From an uncultured Pseudomonadota bacterium (GTDB taxonomy: Bacteria; Pseudomonadota; Alphaproteobacteria; RF32; CAG-239), in contig CASFUZ010000010.1 of assembly GCA_949298065.1 (NCBI GenBank), positions 1 to 46,598 on the forward strand: DNA of 46,598 nucleotides, written 5' to 3'. Each line of letters starts with the position of its first letter. The stretch's first letter is position 1. The translations under genes were made by a program, and so were the position numbers. Under the pieces are notes generated by a model. It ran no database searches and was not told where the DNA came from. It worked only from the letters and a program-made list of their open reading frames with translations. Below, piece after piece: positions 32,282 to 39,830 of this stretch.

Positions 32282-32686
32282 ATGAGTGTGGAAGCGGTTT
32301 TGCCTTATCCCTCACAAGCGGCGGTTAATTTTCAGCTTTTGGCCGGTTTTATGAAAAAAGCTGCTGATTTTGCCGATGATACGGGACGCAAGCTTTTAAA
32401 AGTCTTTAAAGCTGTTGTCATAACAGATGATGCCAATGGTGAGTGCCGCAAAGAAGATATGATTGATTTGGCTCGCCACGAGGCTTTTTTAGAGTTGGTT
32501 AAAAGACCTGAAACGGTTGATGAGGAAATGTATCGTAAGGTGTTTTATGAAAAGCTTAAACGCGTTTTGACCAACTTGGTTATGCTTGAGGATATTCCGC
32601 TTTATCAGGTTTTGACTGAGCAAGAGCAGCGCGTGATTGATGGTGTTTTTGATAAATTATTGAAGTTGGCAGAGACGGAGGAATAA
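32282..32686 (+). CDS. Small conserved-looking protein of unknown function
   Basis: A 134-residue, mainly alpha-helical, charged cytoplasmic protein that I do not recognise. No signal peptide or membrane helix. The pattern VKRPETVDEEMYRKVFYEKLKR and LTEQEQRVIDGVF reads as amphipathic helices. AGAGGATGAAAAA precedes the ATG. A 63-residue gene starts three bases after its stop, so the two are a small operon, possibly transcribed with comEC from which it is separated by 72 bases without an obvious terminator. Confidence 0.7.
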   Translation: MSVEAVLPYPSQAAVNFQLLAGFMKKAADFADDTGRKLLKVFKAVVITDDANGECRKEDMIDLARHEAFLELVKRPETVDEEMYRKVFYEKLKRVLTNLVMLEDIPLYQVLTEQEQRVIDGVFDKLLKLAETEE

Positions 32687-32689
32687 GCT

Positions 32690-32881
32690 ATGGCTATTGA
32701 AATTTCTAAGGAAAAATTTAAATCTACCGTCGGTTTGGGTATGCAACATGCTAATGTTCAGATACGTGAGGTGGTAACCGCTTTGTCTGAATATAACAAA
32801 GAGCGGCGGCAGGAAACGCCGGAAGCCAAGAAAGAGTTGAATCCACAGGTTTGGAATAAAATTTCAAGTAAAGATTATTAA
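32690..32881 (+). CDS. Very small protein of unknown function, paired with the 32282 gene
   Basis: A 63-residue charged protein (MAIEISKEKFKSTVGLG at the start, PQVWNKISSKDY at the end) with no membrane segment. It begins three bases after the stop of the preceding gene, with GGAGGAATAAGCT spanning that junction as ribosome-binding site, and codon use like its neighbours. A real gene by context; function unknown. Confidence 0.65.
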   Translation: MAIEISKEKFKSTVGLGMQHANVQIREVVTALSEYNKERRQETPEAKKELNPQVWNKISSKDY

Positions 32882-32904
32882 AATCTGGTGGTTATGTTTT
32901 GAAA

Positions 32905-32942
32905 TCCCCTTTGTTCCAATAAAGATAGAGGGGAATTTTTTT
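32905..32942 (+). terminator. Rho-independent terminator after the small-gene pair
   Basis: TCCCCT at 32905-32910 pairs with AGGGGA at 32929-32934; an AA bulge-rich lower stem and seven T at 32936-32942 follow. The stem is short, so confidence is moderate. Confidence 0.65.
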
Positions 32943-32974
32943 ATTGCCAAAAATAAGTCTCGTTTCAATAAATG

Positions 32975-33003
32975 TTGACTCTTTTTACAAAAGAGATTAA
33001 GAT
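32975..33003 (+). promoter_or_regulatory. Candidate sigma70 promoter for the cysteine-rich secreted protein gene
   Basis: TTGACT at 32975-32980, a 17-base spacer and TAAGAT at 32998-33003 would give a leader of about 145 bases before the ATG at 33157. That leader holds two consecutive hairpins. Confidence 0.5.
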
Positions 33004-33027
33004 AAGGGTTAATAGGTGTGTTGTTGA

Positions 33028-33063
33028 CCGGAAGATAAGTTCCGGAAGGTCGTGTTAACGACC
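33028..33063 (+). promoter_or_regulatory. Two tandem hairpins in the leader of the cysteine-rich protein gene
   Basis: CCGGAA (33028-33033) pairs with TTCCGG (33040-33045) around a 6-base loop; GGTCGT (33048-33053) pairs with ACGACC (33058-33063) around GTTA. No T-run follows, so they are not plain terminators. They could stabilise the mRNA or control translation. Function unknown. Confidence 0.4.
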
Positions 33064-33156
33064 TTGTTCTGTTGGGCTTCTTTGTCTTATTCCGTTTCTT
33101 ACAGCATGCCTTCTGCTCATGCAGGCTTTGTCTTTGTCAACTGTCGGAGGTGTGCC

Positions 33157-34770
33157 ATGTCTTACTCTCGTTTTCTGCTCGCTTCGGCTCTGGTGCCGGC
33201 GGCTCTCTTTGCCTTTCCGTCTTCACCCGAAGCGGCAGCGTTAAGTCATGGTCACGCTTCCACAGCCGATTGCACACATACACACACATCCACCCTATCG
33301 GCAGAGCCTGCATCTCGTTTTATTGACATGAACCGTGCTTTCAAAACGGCAGCTGTCTGCTTTTTTGGGTACGGTGACTGCGACACGAATGAGGATTATG
33401 AGATTGATCCTGAATTACAATGTTTGAATGAAGGATTCAGCAAGCAGAACTGCAATTCCGTACAGACGATTGATGGTGTTTGTCCGTATCATTCTGCCTA
33501 TGGACTTGGCTGCAAATGTGTCTCTAATCTGATAACCTGTCCGACCGGACAGGTTGGCGTTGGGGAGAGCTGCGGCGGCAAGTATGCCTCCTGTCAGTGC
33601 GACCCGAAACTGGTCAGTTGTGCTTCCAATCAGGTTGGTCAGGGCGCTTCCTGCGGAGGTAAATATCAGTCCTGTGCCTGCAAATCGGAATATGTTTACA
33701 ATTCTTCCAACTGTAAGTCGCCAAGGTCATTATCGGGTGCAAGCTGTGGGGGCAAGTATACCGGCTGTTCCTGTCCGTCTGGTGTAAGCGCAGGAACTTA
33801 TGGCTGTGCCGAATATTACGGTTCACCATGTTCGTCGGTTTGCAAAAAGGCTTATACGGATAACTGCCATAAACGTACGGATAACAACTCGGCGGTTTAC
33901 GGCTGTATGAAATATTGGTCGGACTGTTCTTCCAAATGCGAAACGCCTTATAAGGACAACTGCAGGAACCGAACGGCGGTCAGTACGCCTTATGGCTGTC
34001 AGACTTACTGGAGCGACTGCTCGACCAAGTGTCAAAAGGCTTATACGGACAACTGTAGAAACAGAACAGCCGTTGCCAGAAATTGTCCTGCCAATGCAAC
34101 CTGTACTTATTTTTCCGACTGTTTGTCTAAAATCAGTGGCTGGAGTTGCAATTCAGGATATGAAAAAAATGGTGGTATTTGTGTGGCAGTGTCAGAGGCA
34201 TGTGAGGTTGGCAGTATTTATTACAGTGATGATACTTGCAGTTCAGCAAGTAATTATAACGCCGGCAAGACTGTTTTAGGTGTTGTGGTTGAGTTTGATG
34301 TTGAAATTAACAAAGGACATGTTATGGCTCACAAACCTGTATCACCATGCGGTGGAGCTAGCACCGGTTTGCGATGGTCTAGTGAAGAAAAGAATGTAGA
34401 GGGTTTGGTTGGTATGGGCAGTGAATTTGAAGCCAGTGGCGATTTTGCCAGTTGTGCAAACACGAATGTTCTGATTAATGATAAACAAGCTGATCATCCA
34501 GCAGCTGAAGCCGCAAGAAATTATTTACATGGTTCGAAAACATGGTGTTTGCCTGCAGCAGGAGTTGTACAATGTATATATAAGCAAAAAGCAACCATCG
34601 ATAACTCATTAAGAAAGATTAATGGAGACACAACCCTATGGAATACCCAAATATGGTCATCTACGGCATCATCTAGTCATGAGGCTTGGAACGGTTATTG
34701 GGTATCTCCATACCTACAATCCAACTATAAGACAGACAGTAAGTGTGTTTATCCTGTATTTGAATTTTAG
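33157..34770 (+). CDS. Secreted cysteine-rich tandem-repeat protein, probable surface or adhesin-like protein
   Basis: A 537-residue exported protein; start set at 33157 because GGAGG lies 6 bases upstream. A signal peptide of about 27 residues ends EAA. Two families of Cys-rich repeats follow: three units with G-x-SCGGKYxSCxC (33539-33775), then three units of YGCxxYWSDCSxKC with DNCxxRT (starting 33799, 33898 and 33991). The last 200 residues are Cys-poor and end in WSSTASSSHEAWNGYW, which recalls DUF1566-type C-termini (weak). So many paired Cys imply disulfides and periplasmic or surface location. Bases 33060-34140 are visibly richer in G+C than flanking genes, while the 3' third is AT-rich, so the gene looks mosaic. 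The frame is also open back to 33052 and encodes a second signal-like stretch there. Function unknown; surface binding is inference. Confidence 0.75.
   Translation: MSYSRFLLASALVPAALFAFPSSPEAAALSHGHASTADCTHTHTSTLSAEPASRFIDMNRAFKTAAVCFFGYGDCDTNEDYEIDPELQCLNEGFSKQNCNSVQTIDGVCPYHSAYGLGCKCVSNLITCPTGQVGVGESCGGKYASCQCDPKLVSCASNQVGQGASCGGKYQSCACKSEYVYNSSNCKSPRSLSGASCGGKYTGCSCPSGVSAGTYGCAEYYGSPCSSVCKKAYTDNCHKRTDNNSAVYGCMKYWSDCSSKCETPYKDNCRNRTAVSTPYGCQTYWSDCSTKCQKAYTDNCRNRTAVARNCPANATCTYFSDCLSKISGWSCNSGYEKNGGICVAVSEACEVGSIYYSDDTCSSASNYNAGKTVLGVVVEFDVEINKGHVMAHKPVSPCGGASTGLRWSSEEKNVEGLVGMGSEFEASGDFASCANTNVLINDKQADHPAAEAARNYLHGSKTWCLPAAGVVQCIYKQKATIDNSLRKINGDTTLWNTQIWSSTASSSHEAWNGYWVSPYLQSNYKTDSKCVYPVFEF
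33539..34080 (+). repeat. Two sets of coding tandem repeats in the cysteine-rich protein gene
   Basis: Three degenerate units coding G-x-SCGGKYxSC lie at 33539-33775, and three units of about 93-99 bases coding YGC-YWSDCS-KC-DNC-RT lie at 33799-34080. Units differ at many silent sites, so expansion is not recent. Confidence 0.75.
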
Positions 34771-34778
34771 GAATGATG

Positions 34779-36377
34779 TCAGAGTAAATCTCCATGTACC
34801 TGTTCGCGGGTTTTGCGCAAGACAATCTTTGGAAAATCCTCGCTGACTTTGTTTAGATGCCAAGCATTGCGCGCTAAGAAGACGGTTGCCCCGTCATGGT
34901 CTTCGGCAATGCTGATTTGGTTGGTGTCTAAAAACTTCTTCATAACAGTTTTATCATCACACTCAACCCAACGCGCGGTATAATATTGTGTCGGTTCAAA
35001 GGCAACGGGAATATTAAACTCCGTGCGGATGCGGTCCGCCATAACCTCAAACTGCAGAGCTCCGACAACGCCGACAATCCATTCGGCACCGACAACCGGT
35101 TTGAAGACGCTGGCGCCGCCTTCTTCGGCAATCTGCTGCAGGGCGCTGCCGAGGTGTTTGGATTTAAGCGGATCCAGCGCACGGACGCTTTTCAGAAGTT
35201 CCGGCGCAAAACTCGGAATGCCGGTGAAGTGCAGCTTTTCACCTTCGGTCAGGGTGTCGCCGATGCGAAGCTGTCCGTGGTTGGGGATGCCGATGATATC
35301 TCCGGCATAAGCATCTTCCGCAAGCTCGCGTTCTTGTGCCAAAAACATAACAGGGGTCGGAACTTTCAAACCTTTTCCCGTGCGAACCTGAGTTAAGGTC
35401 ATGCCGCGTTTGAAGTGGCCGGAACAAATGCGCATAAAAGCAATACGGTCGCGGTGCTTGGGGTCCATATTGGCCTGTATTTTGAAAACGAATCCGGTAA
35501 CTTTGTTTTCTTCCGGCTTAACGGTTCTTTCCGCGGCGGGTTGTTCGCGCGGGGTGGGTGCCAGATTATGCAAACCCTCCAGCACCTCTTTAACACCAAA
35601 GTTGTTAATGGCGCTGCCAAAGAAGACAGGAGTTAAAGCACCTGCCAAATATAATTCTTTATCAAAGGCCGGACAAAGCTCTCTGACCATCGTTACATCT
35701 TCACGCAGCTTGGCTACGGCATGTGCCGGCAATAAGCTGTCTAATTTGGGGTCGTCCAAACCTTTGCAGGTTTCAATCGTAGAGTTGATAAGCGATTTGC
35801 TGCCGGTTTTGTTCATCAAAATCAGTTGGTCGTTTAAGAGGTCATAACAACCCAAAAAATCTTTGCCCATACCAATAGGCCAGCTTGCAGGTGTTACATC
35901 CAAAGCCAAAGTTTTTTCAATATCATCCAGCAGGCAGAAAGGATCTTGCCCTTCGCGGTCTAACTTGTTGATGAAAGTGATAATCGGAACATTGCGCAAA
36001 CGGCAAACTTCAAAAAGTTTTTTGGTTTGGCTTTCAATACCTTTTGCCGAATCCAAAACCATAACGGCCGAATCGACCGCTGTTAAAACACGATAGGTGT
36101 CTTCAGAGAAGTCTTCGTGGCCCGGTGTATCAAGCAGATTAAACGTAATGTTTTCATATTCAAAATTCATTACCGAAGAGGCAACGGAAATACCGCGTTC
36201 TTGCTCAACTTTCATCCAGTCTGAATGGGCATGGCGGTTTTCGCCGCGCGCTTTGACGGCACCTGCTTGTTGGATGGCACCGCCGAAAAGCAAAAGTTTT
36301 TCGGTTAGGGTGGTTTTACCCGCGTCAGGGTGCGAGATAATCGCAAAGGTTTTTCTCGGATTTATGGTATTATTCAT
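34779..36377 (-). CDS. prfC: Peptide chain release factor 3
   Basis: GTPase that removes RF1/RF2 from the ribosome after peptide release. The 532-residue protein has the P-loop HPDAGKTT (about 16-23), the switch-II DTPGHEDFS, and NKLD for guanine specificity, then EF-G-like domains II and III. Length is typical (E. coli 529). It lies 24 bases downstream of the TPR lipoprotein gene on the same strand and is probably cotranscribed. It ends 8 bases from the convergent cysteine-rich gene with no clear terminator between them, so antisense read-through is possible. Confidence 0.97.
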   Translation of the reverse strand: MNNTINPRKTFAIISHPDAGKTTLTEKLLLFGGAIQQAGAVKARGENRHAHSDWMKVEQERGISVASSVMNFEYENITFNLLDTPGHEDFSEDTYRVLTAVDSAVMVLDSAKGIESQTKKLFEVCRLRNVPIITFINKLDREGQDPFCLLDDIEKTLALDVTPASWPIGMGKDFLGCYDLLNDQLILMNKTGSKSLINSTIETCKGLDDPKLDSLLPAHAVAKLREDVTMVRELCPAFDKELYLAGALTPVFFGSAINNFGVKEVLEGLHNLAPTPREQPAAERTVKPEENKVTGFVFKIQANMDPKHRDRIAFMRICSGHFKRGMTLTQVRTGKGLKVPTPVMFLAQERELAEDAYAGDIIGIPNHGQLRIGDTLTEGEKLHFTGIPSFAPELLKSVRALDPLKSKHLGSALQQIAEEGGASVFKPVVGAEWIVGVVGALQFEVMADRIRTEFNIPVAFEPTQYYTARWVECDDKTVMKKFLDTNQISIAEDHDGATVFLARNAWHLNKVSEDFPKIVLRKTREQVHGDLL

Positions 36378-36401
36378 TTTTATTATTACTTCTGTTTTTT
36401 A

Positions 36402-37652
36402 TTATTTTATTTCAATATTCTCAAAAGGGCTGGTTACGGCCGGAATTAGCGGTTGCGGCGTGTTTGCCGGCGCTTCTTCCACAGCGATGCTAACCTCGGT
36501 TGTTACTTCCGGAACGGTTGGAGCCAAAGGTGCCGGATTCATACTTTTGGGGGCACCAGCCGGAGCAGCAGCTTTGGCTGTTTTGCTCGGAGCAGGGGCA
36601 ATACCTAAGTATTTTTCAATGGCTTTTTGCTCTTTAGCTTTTTCCTTGGAGGTAATCAAGTTCAGGTCATAAATCACCTCAAGCTTACGGATATCTTTCG
36701 CGGCATCCAGAATGTTGGTGGAAGGCGCTTTTTTCTTCAATCTTTGGCGCGGGTGCGGCGGCAAAATCGCCTCAATTATCAAATCACGCTCAGCGGAAAA
36801 CTCTCTCGGTGTGATGGCGCGAGAAGCAACAGCTTCTTTCAAAGCCTTAATCCTCTCCAAAATTAAATCAGGAGAGGGAACGGGATTGATAACCCCTGCG
36901 GCCGGAGGCGTATTGGTCAAAGGCAGAAGACCGCCGACATTTGCCATACGGCCATTTAAAAATTCTTCTTTGGTAACCATATCATTCTCGGCTAATTCTT
37001 TGAGAATCAGAAAGCGCGAGATGGTATTTTGTTCCTCTGGGGTGAACAGAACTTCAACCGCTTTGACATCAGCTTCGGAAACGGCCTTGTTGTTGGCGGC
37101 ACGAGCTTGCTCGCGGATGAAAAGCGCTTCTTCCAGAGCGGATTTTCCTTGCGCGGCGGAAGCTTCTTCGCTGATGTTGAAAACTTTGTTGCCGTTTTGG
37201 TCTTCAATAATCATCTTTGTTTGGTTCATATTCAACAAACGCAAACGCTGAGCGGCAATCTCGCTCATCTTATGCGGTTTGCCGTCCATTGAGCCCAGAA
37301 TGGTTGTTTCATCTCCACCGACAATCATTAAGTCTTCATAATATTGTCTGGAGCGGTTGGGGCGACCTAATTCCTCATAAACCAAAGCGCCTACCATTAA
37401 GGCTTGCGGGTGGCGCGGGTTGTTGGTTAGGGCTCTGGAAATGTGTTCTTCCGCAGTTTTAAAATCTCCTTGCGAGTATGCAACCGTGGCAAGCGTGGCA
37501 TCTTTGTCGCCATAGCTGTAATAATTTTTGCCATCAATCCAGCTGTGCGAAGGTTCGCCGTTGGCATCACGCTCAAAAAGGGCGCAGGAACTTAAAAGAC
37601 CTGCCGTTAAGGCTGCGGTGAAAAAACTTTTGAATAGATTTCTTGAAAACAC
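36402..37652 (-). CDS. TPR-containing outer membrane lipoprotein of unknown role
   Basis: A 416-residue precursor. The signal sequence ends in the lipobox LLSSC with Cys23 as the lipid site; Ser follows no Asp at +2, so the outer membrane is the likely target. A tetratricopeptide-like pair lies at about 55-115 (YSQGDFKTAEEHISRAL, then NNPRHPQALMVGALVYEELG). The middle is rich in helices; the last 70 residues are a Pro/Ala-rich low-complexity tail, probably disordered. The start is GTG with AGGAG 7 bases upstream. It precedes prfC by 24 bases. Could be a Pal-like or assembly accessory protein, but I cannot name a family. Confidence 0.75.
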   Translation of the reverse strand: MFSRNLFKSFFTAALTAGLLSSCALFERDANGEPSHSWIDGKNYYSYGDKDATLATVAYSQGDFKTAEEHISRALTNNPRHPQALMVGALVYEELGRPNRSRQYYEDLMIVGGDETTILGSMDGKPHKMSEIAAQRLRLLNMNQTKMIIEDQNGNKVFNISEEASAAQGKSALEEALFIREQARAANNKAVSEADVKAVEVLFTPEEQNTISRFLILKELAENDMVTKEEFLNGRMANVGGLLPLTNTPPAAGVINPVPSPDLILERIKALKEAVASRAITPREFSAERDLIIEAILPPHPRQRLKKKAPSTNILDAAKDIRKLEVIYDLNLITSKEKAKEQKAIEKYLGIAPAPSKTAKAAAPAGAPKSMNPAPLAPTVPEVTTEVSIAVEEAPANTPQPLIPAVTSPFENIEIK

Positions 37653-37764
37653 AAGACTGCTCCTTATAAAAAAGCTCTGAAATCAGGGTTATGCCCATAT
37701 TTGCTCCCATATTATAAAATATTAACTTACATTACAATATATTTTCTTGAGTTGTTAATTTTGC

Positions 37765-37792
37765 TTGATTTAAATAAAAATTTCTGTAGTAT
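37765..37792 (+). promoter_or_regulatory. Candidate sigma70 promoter for tRNA-Leu
   Basis: TTGATT at 37765-37770, a 16-base spacer and TAGTAT at 37787-37792 lie 29 bases before the tRNA 5' end. It may also serve tig, which starts 49 bases after the tRNA. Confidence 0.55.
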
Positions 37793-37821
37793 GCAATCAA
37801 CTAAATTAAAATAACTGTATT

Positions 37822-37905
37822 GCGGGCGTGGTGAAATGGTAGACACGCCAGACTTAGGATCTGGTGCCGAAAGGTGTGAGAGTTCGAGTCTCTCCGCCCG
37901 CACCA
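37822..37905 (+). tRNA. tRNA-Leu (anticodon UAG)
   Basis: A complete cloverleaf: acceptor stem GCGGGCG (37822-37828) with CGCCCGC (37895-37901), anticodon stem CCAGA/TCTGG around CTTAGGA (anticodon TAG), a long variable arm typical of class II Leu tRNAs, T-loop GTTCGAGTC, and an encoded CCA end. Reads CUA and, with wobble, other CUN codons. The 48 bases after it before tig show no integrase or attachment-site duplicate. Confidence 0.97.
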
Positions 37906-37953
37906 TTGCGCTGCAAGGCAGTCGGTTAACATTAAATATTTGAAGAGAAAGTT

Positions 37954-39366
37954 ATGAAAACAACCGAATTAAAAAATGAAGGCTTGAAAAAAGAATTCAA
38001 AATCGTAATTCCTGCCGCTGACTTTGAGAAAAAAGTTGACGACAAACTCAATGAAATTTCTAAAAACATCAAACTCCCCGGTTTTCGTCCGGGTAAAGCT
38101 CCGAAAGCTATGTTGAAACAAAAATACAGAGCTTCGGTTATCGGTGAAGTTGTTGATGAAGCCGTCAGAAGCGCTACGGAAGAATTGATTAAGGACAAAA
38201 AGCTCCGTCCGGCTTTGATGCCTGATGTTAAAATTACCTCTTTTGCCGATGGCAAAGATTTGGAATTTGAAGTTTCTTTGGAAGAATTGCCGGAAATTAA
38301 GGCCGGAGATTTTTCTGCAATTGAGCTTGAAAAGCTGATGGCCGAAGTTCCGGCTGAAGAAGTTGATAAGGCTTTGCAATATTTGGCTCAATCTCGCCGT
38401 GAAACGGTTAAAATTGAGGAAGACAGAGCTGCTCAGAAAGGTGATACAACAGTTATTGACTTCGTTGGCTCTATTGACGGTGTTGAGTTCAAAGGCGGCA
38501 AGGGTAACGCTTATCCTCTGCAACTTGGTTCGGGTTCTTTCATCCCCGGTTTTGAAGACCAGTTGGTTGGTAAAAAAGCCGGTGAGAAAGTTGATGTTAA
38601 AGTTACTTTCCCCGAAAATTATCATGCAAAAGATTTGGCCGGTAAAGATGCTGTTTTCGCCGTTGAAATCAAAGAATTGCGTGAAACAAAAAATGTTGAA
38701 ATCAATGATGAATTTGCAAAATCTCTCGGCGAAAAAGATCTGGATGCTCTTAAAACTACCATTTCAGAGCGTATTAAAGGCGATTATGAAGCCGCTTCTC
38801 GTATGAAGTTGAAACGCGCTTTGTTGGATAATTTGGATAAAAACTATAAGTTTGATGTTCCGCAAGGTTTGGTTGATGCTGAATATAAGAGCATTGTTAA
38901 CCAATATGAACAAGCTAAAAAGTATAATCAGCTTGATGAAAGCGAAAAAGCTAAGTCTGAAGAAGAGCTTTTGGCTGAATATAAAGATATTGCCGTTCGC
39001 CGCGTTAAGCTCGGTTTGTTGCTGTCTGAAATCGGTAAAGACGCAAAAATCAATATTACACCCGATGATATCAACAAAGCTATTATGAATGAAGCTAAAA
39101 AATATCCGGGACAAGAAAAAGCTGTTTTTGATTATTATCTTAAAAATAAAGAGGCTATTGAGTCTTTGAAAGCTCCGGTTTTTGAAGAGAAAATCGTTGA
39201 TCATATTTTGAGCAAGGCTAAGGTTAGCGAGAAAGTTGTTTCTATTGAAGAGTTGTATAACTTTGATGAAGGTAAGAAGCCTGCTAAAAAAGCTACAGCA
39301 AAGAAAGAAACAAAAGCTGAAGAAAAGAAAGAAACAACAAAAAAGTCTGCTAAAAAGTCTGCTTAA
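37954..39366 (+). CDS. tig: Trigger factor, ribosome-bound chaperone
   Basis: Peptidyl-prolyl isomerase chaperone at the peptide exit tunnel. The 470-residue protein has the ribosome-binding loop GFRPGKAP (about 43-50), the FKBP-type domain (about 155-245 with DFVGSIDGVEFKGG and GSFIPGFEDQLVG) and a helical C-terminal chaperone part. The last 40 residues are an unusual Lys/Ala/Glu-rich tail (KKATAKKETKAEEKKE), longer than in E. coli. GAGA precedes the ATG. A strong terminator follows. In most Proteobacteria clpP-clpX come next; here about 4.9 kb of glycan genes lie between. Confidence 0.97.
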   Translation: MKTTELKNEGLKKEFKIVIPAADFEKKVDDKLNEISKNIKLPGFRPGKAPKAMLKQKYRASVIGEVVDEAVRSATEELIKDKKLRPALMPDVKITSFADGKDLEFEVSLEELPEIKAGDFSAIELEKLMAEVPAEEVDKALQYLAQSRRETVKIEEDRAAQKGDTTVIDFVGSIDGVEFKGGKGNAYPLQLGSGSFIPGFEDQLVGKKAGEKVDVKVTFPENYHAKDLAGKDAVFAVEIKELRETKNVEINDEFAKSLGEKDLDALKTTISERIKGDYEAASRMKLKRALLDNLDKNYKFDVPQGLVDAEYKSIVNQYEQAKKYNQLDESEKAKSEEELLAEYKDIAVRRVKLGLLLSEIGKDAKINITPDDINKAIMNEAKKYPGQEKAVFDYYLKNKEAIESLKAPVFEEKIVDHILSKAKVSEKVVSIEELYNFDEGKKPAKKATAKKETKAEEKKETTKKSAKKSA

Positions 39367-39396
39367 AGAAGTATCTTAAAGCAAAAGCTTAAAAAA

Positions 39397-39422
39397 ACAC
39401 TCTCTTCGGAGGGTGTTTTTTA
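39397..39422. terminator. Terminator between tig and the convergent gtrA-like gene
   Basis: AACACTCTC pairs with GAGGGTGTT (one G-U) around a TTCG tetraloop, followed by T on the right and preceded by seven A on the left, so it can act on both strands. Overlaps the stop codon of the GtrA gene. Confidence 0.85.
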
Positions 39423-39830
39423 TTGCCTAAAAGAGTAATATTTGTGTAAGCAAAAAGTGATTATCGTTGAGATGATGACATAAACAGCTTGGCTGAAAAG
39501 GACATTGATGTTAAAAATATCTATGAAAAAATATAAAAACACATAGTTAAAAATAAGCATGCTGAGATAAGTGTTCCATGCTTTAACATATTCTTTTCCT
39601 ATGCTTCCGTGAGAGCGAAAAACATAATAGCGCATAGTGAAAATAGAAATATTAACCGTTAGAATATATTGAATTATCAGGCTAAGCTGATAAGGGATTT
39701 GTAAAATGGCAACAAAAAGCATAAATAATACATAAGCTAAAACCGTATTAAACCCGCCAACCAGTAGAAAACGCAGTTGTTGTGGAAGCCTAAACCATTT
39801 AGTTTCAAGATTTTTATATATCTGTATCAT
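39420..39830 (-). CDS. GtrA-family membrane protein (putative lipid-linked sugar flippase)
   Basis: A 136-residue protein with four predicted membrane helices and the GtrA/PfamGtrA pattern (QLRFLLVGGFNTVLAYVLF at 18-37; CLHKYYSFRQ at the end). In Gtr systems GtrA is thought to flip undecaprenyl-phosphate-glucose across the inner membrane for glucosylation of O-antigen. The start ATG overlaps the stop of the polytopic protein (ATGA), so it is the last gene of a three-gene minus-strand unit. The matching GtrB-type synthase lies nearby but on the other strand (43285). Confidence 0.85.
   Translation of the reverse strand: MIQIYKNLETKWFRLPQQLRFLLVGGFNTVLAYVLFMLFVAILQIPYQLSLIIQYILTVNISIFTMRYYVFRSHGSIGKEYVKAWNTYLSMLIFNYVFLYFFIDIFNINVLFSQAVYVIISTIITFCLHKYYSFRQ

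Noticed and set aside
33539-34080. CRISPR-like repeat array
   Set aside because: The repeats are degenerate, in frame and coding, with no spacers of uniform length.
37822-37953. tRNA-Leu as an integration site
   Set aside because: No integrase nearby and no repeat of the tRNA 3' end found within the window.
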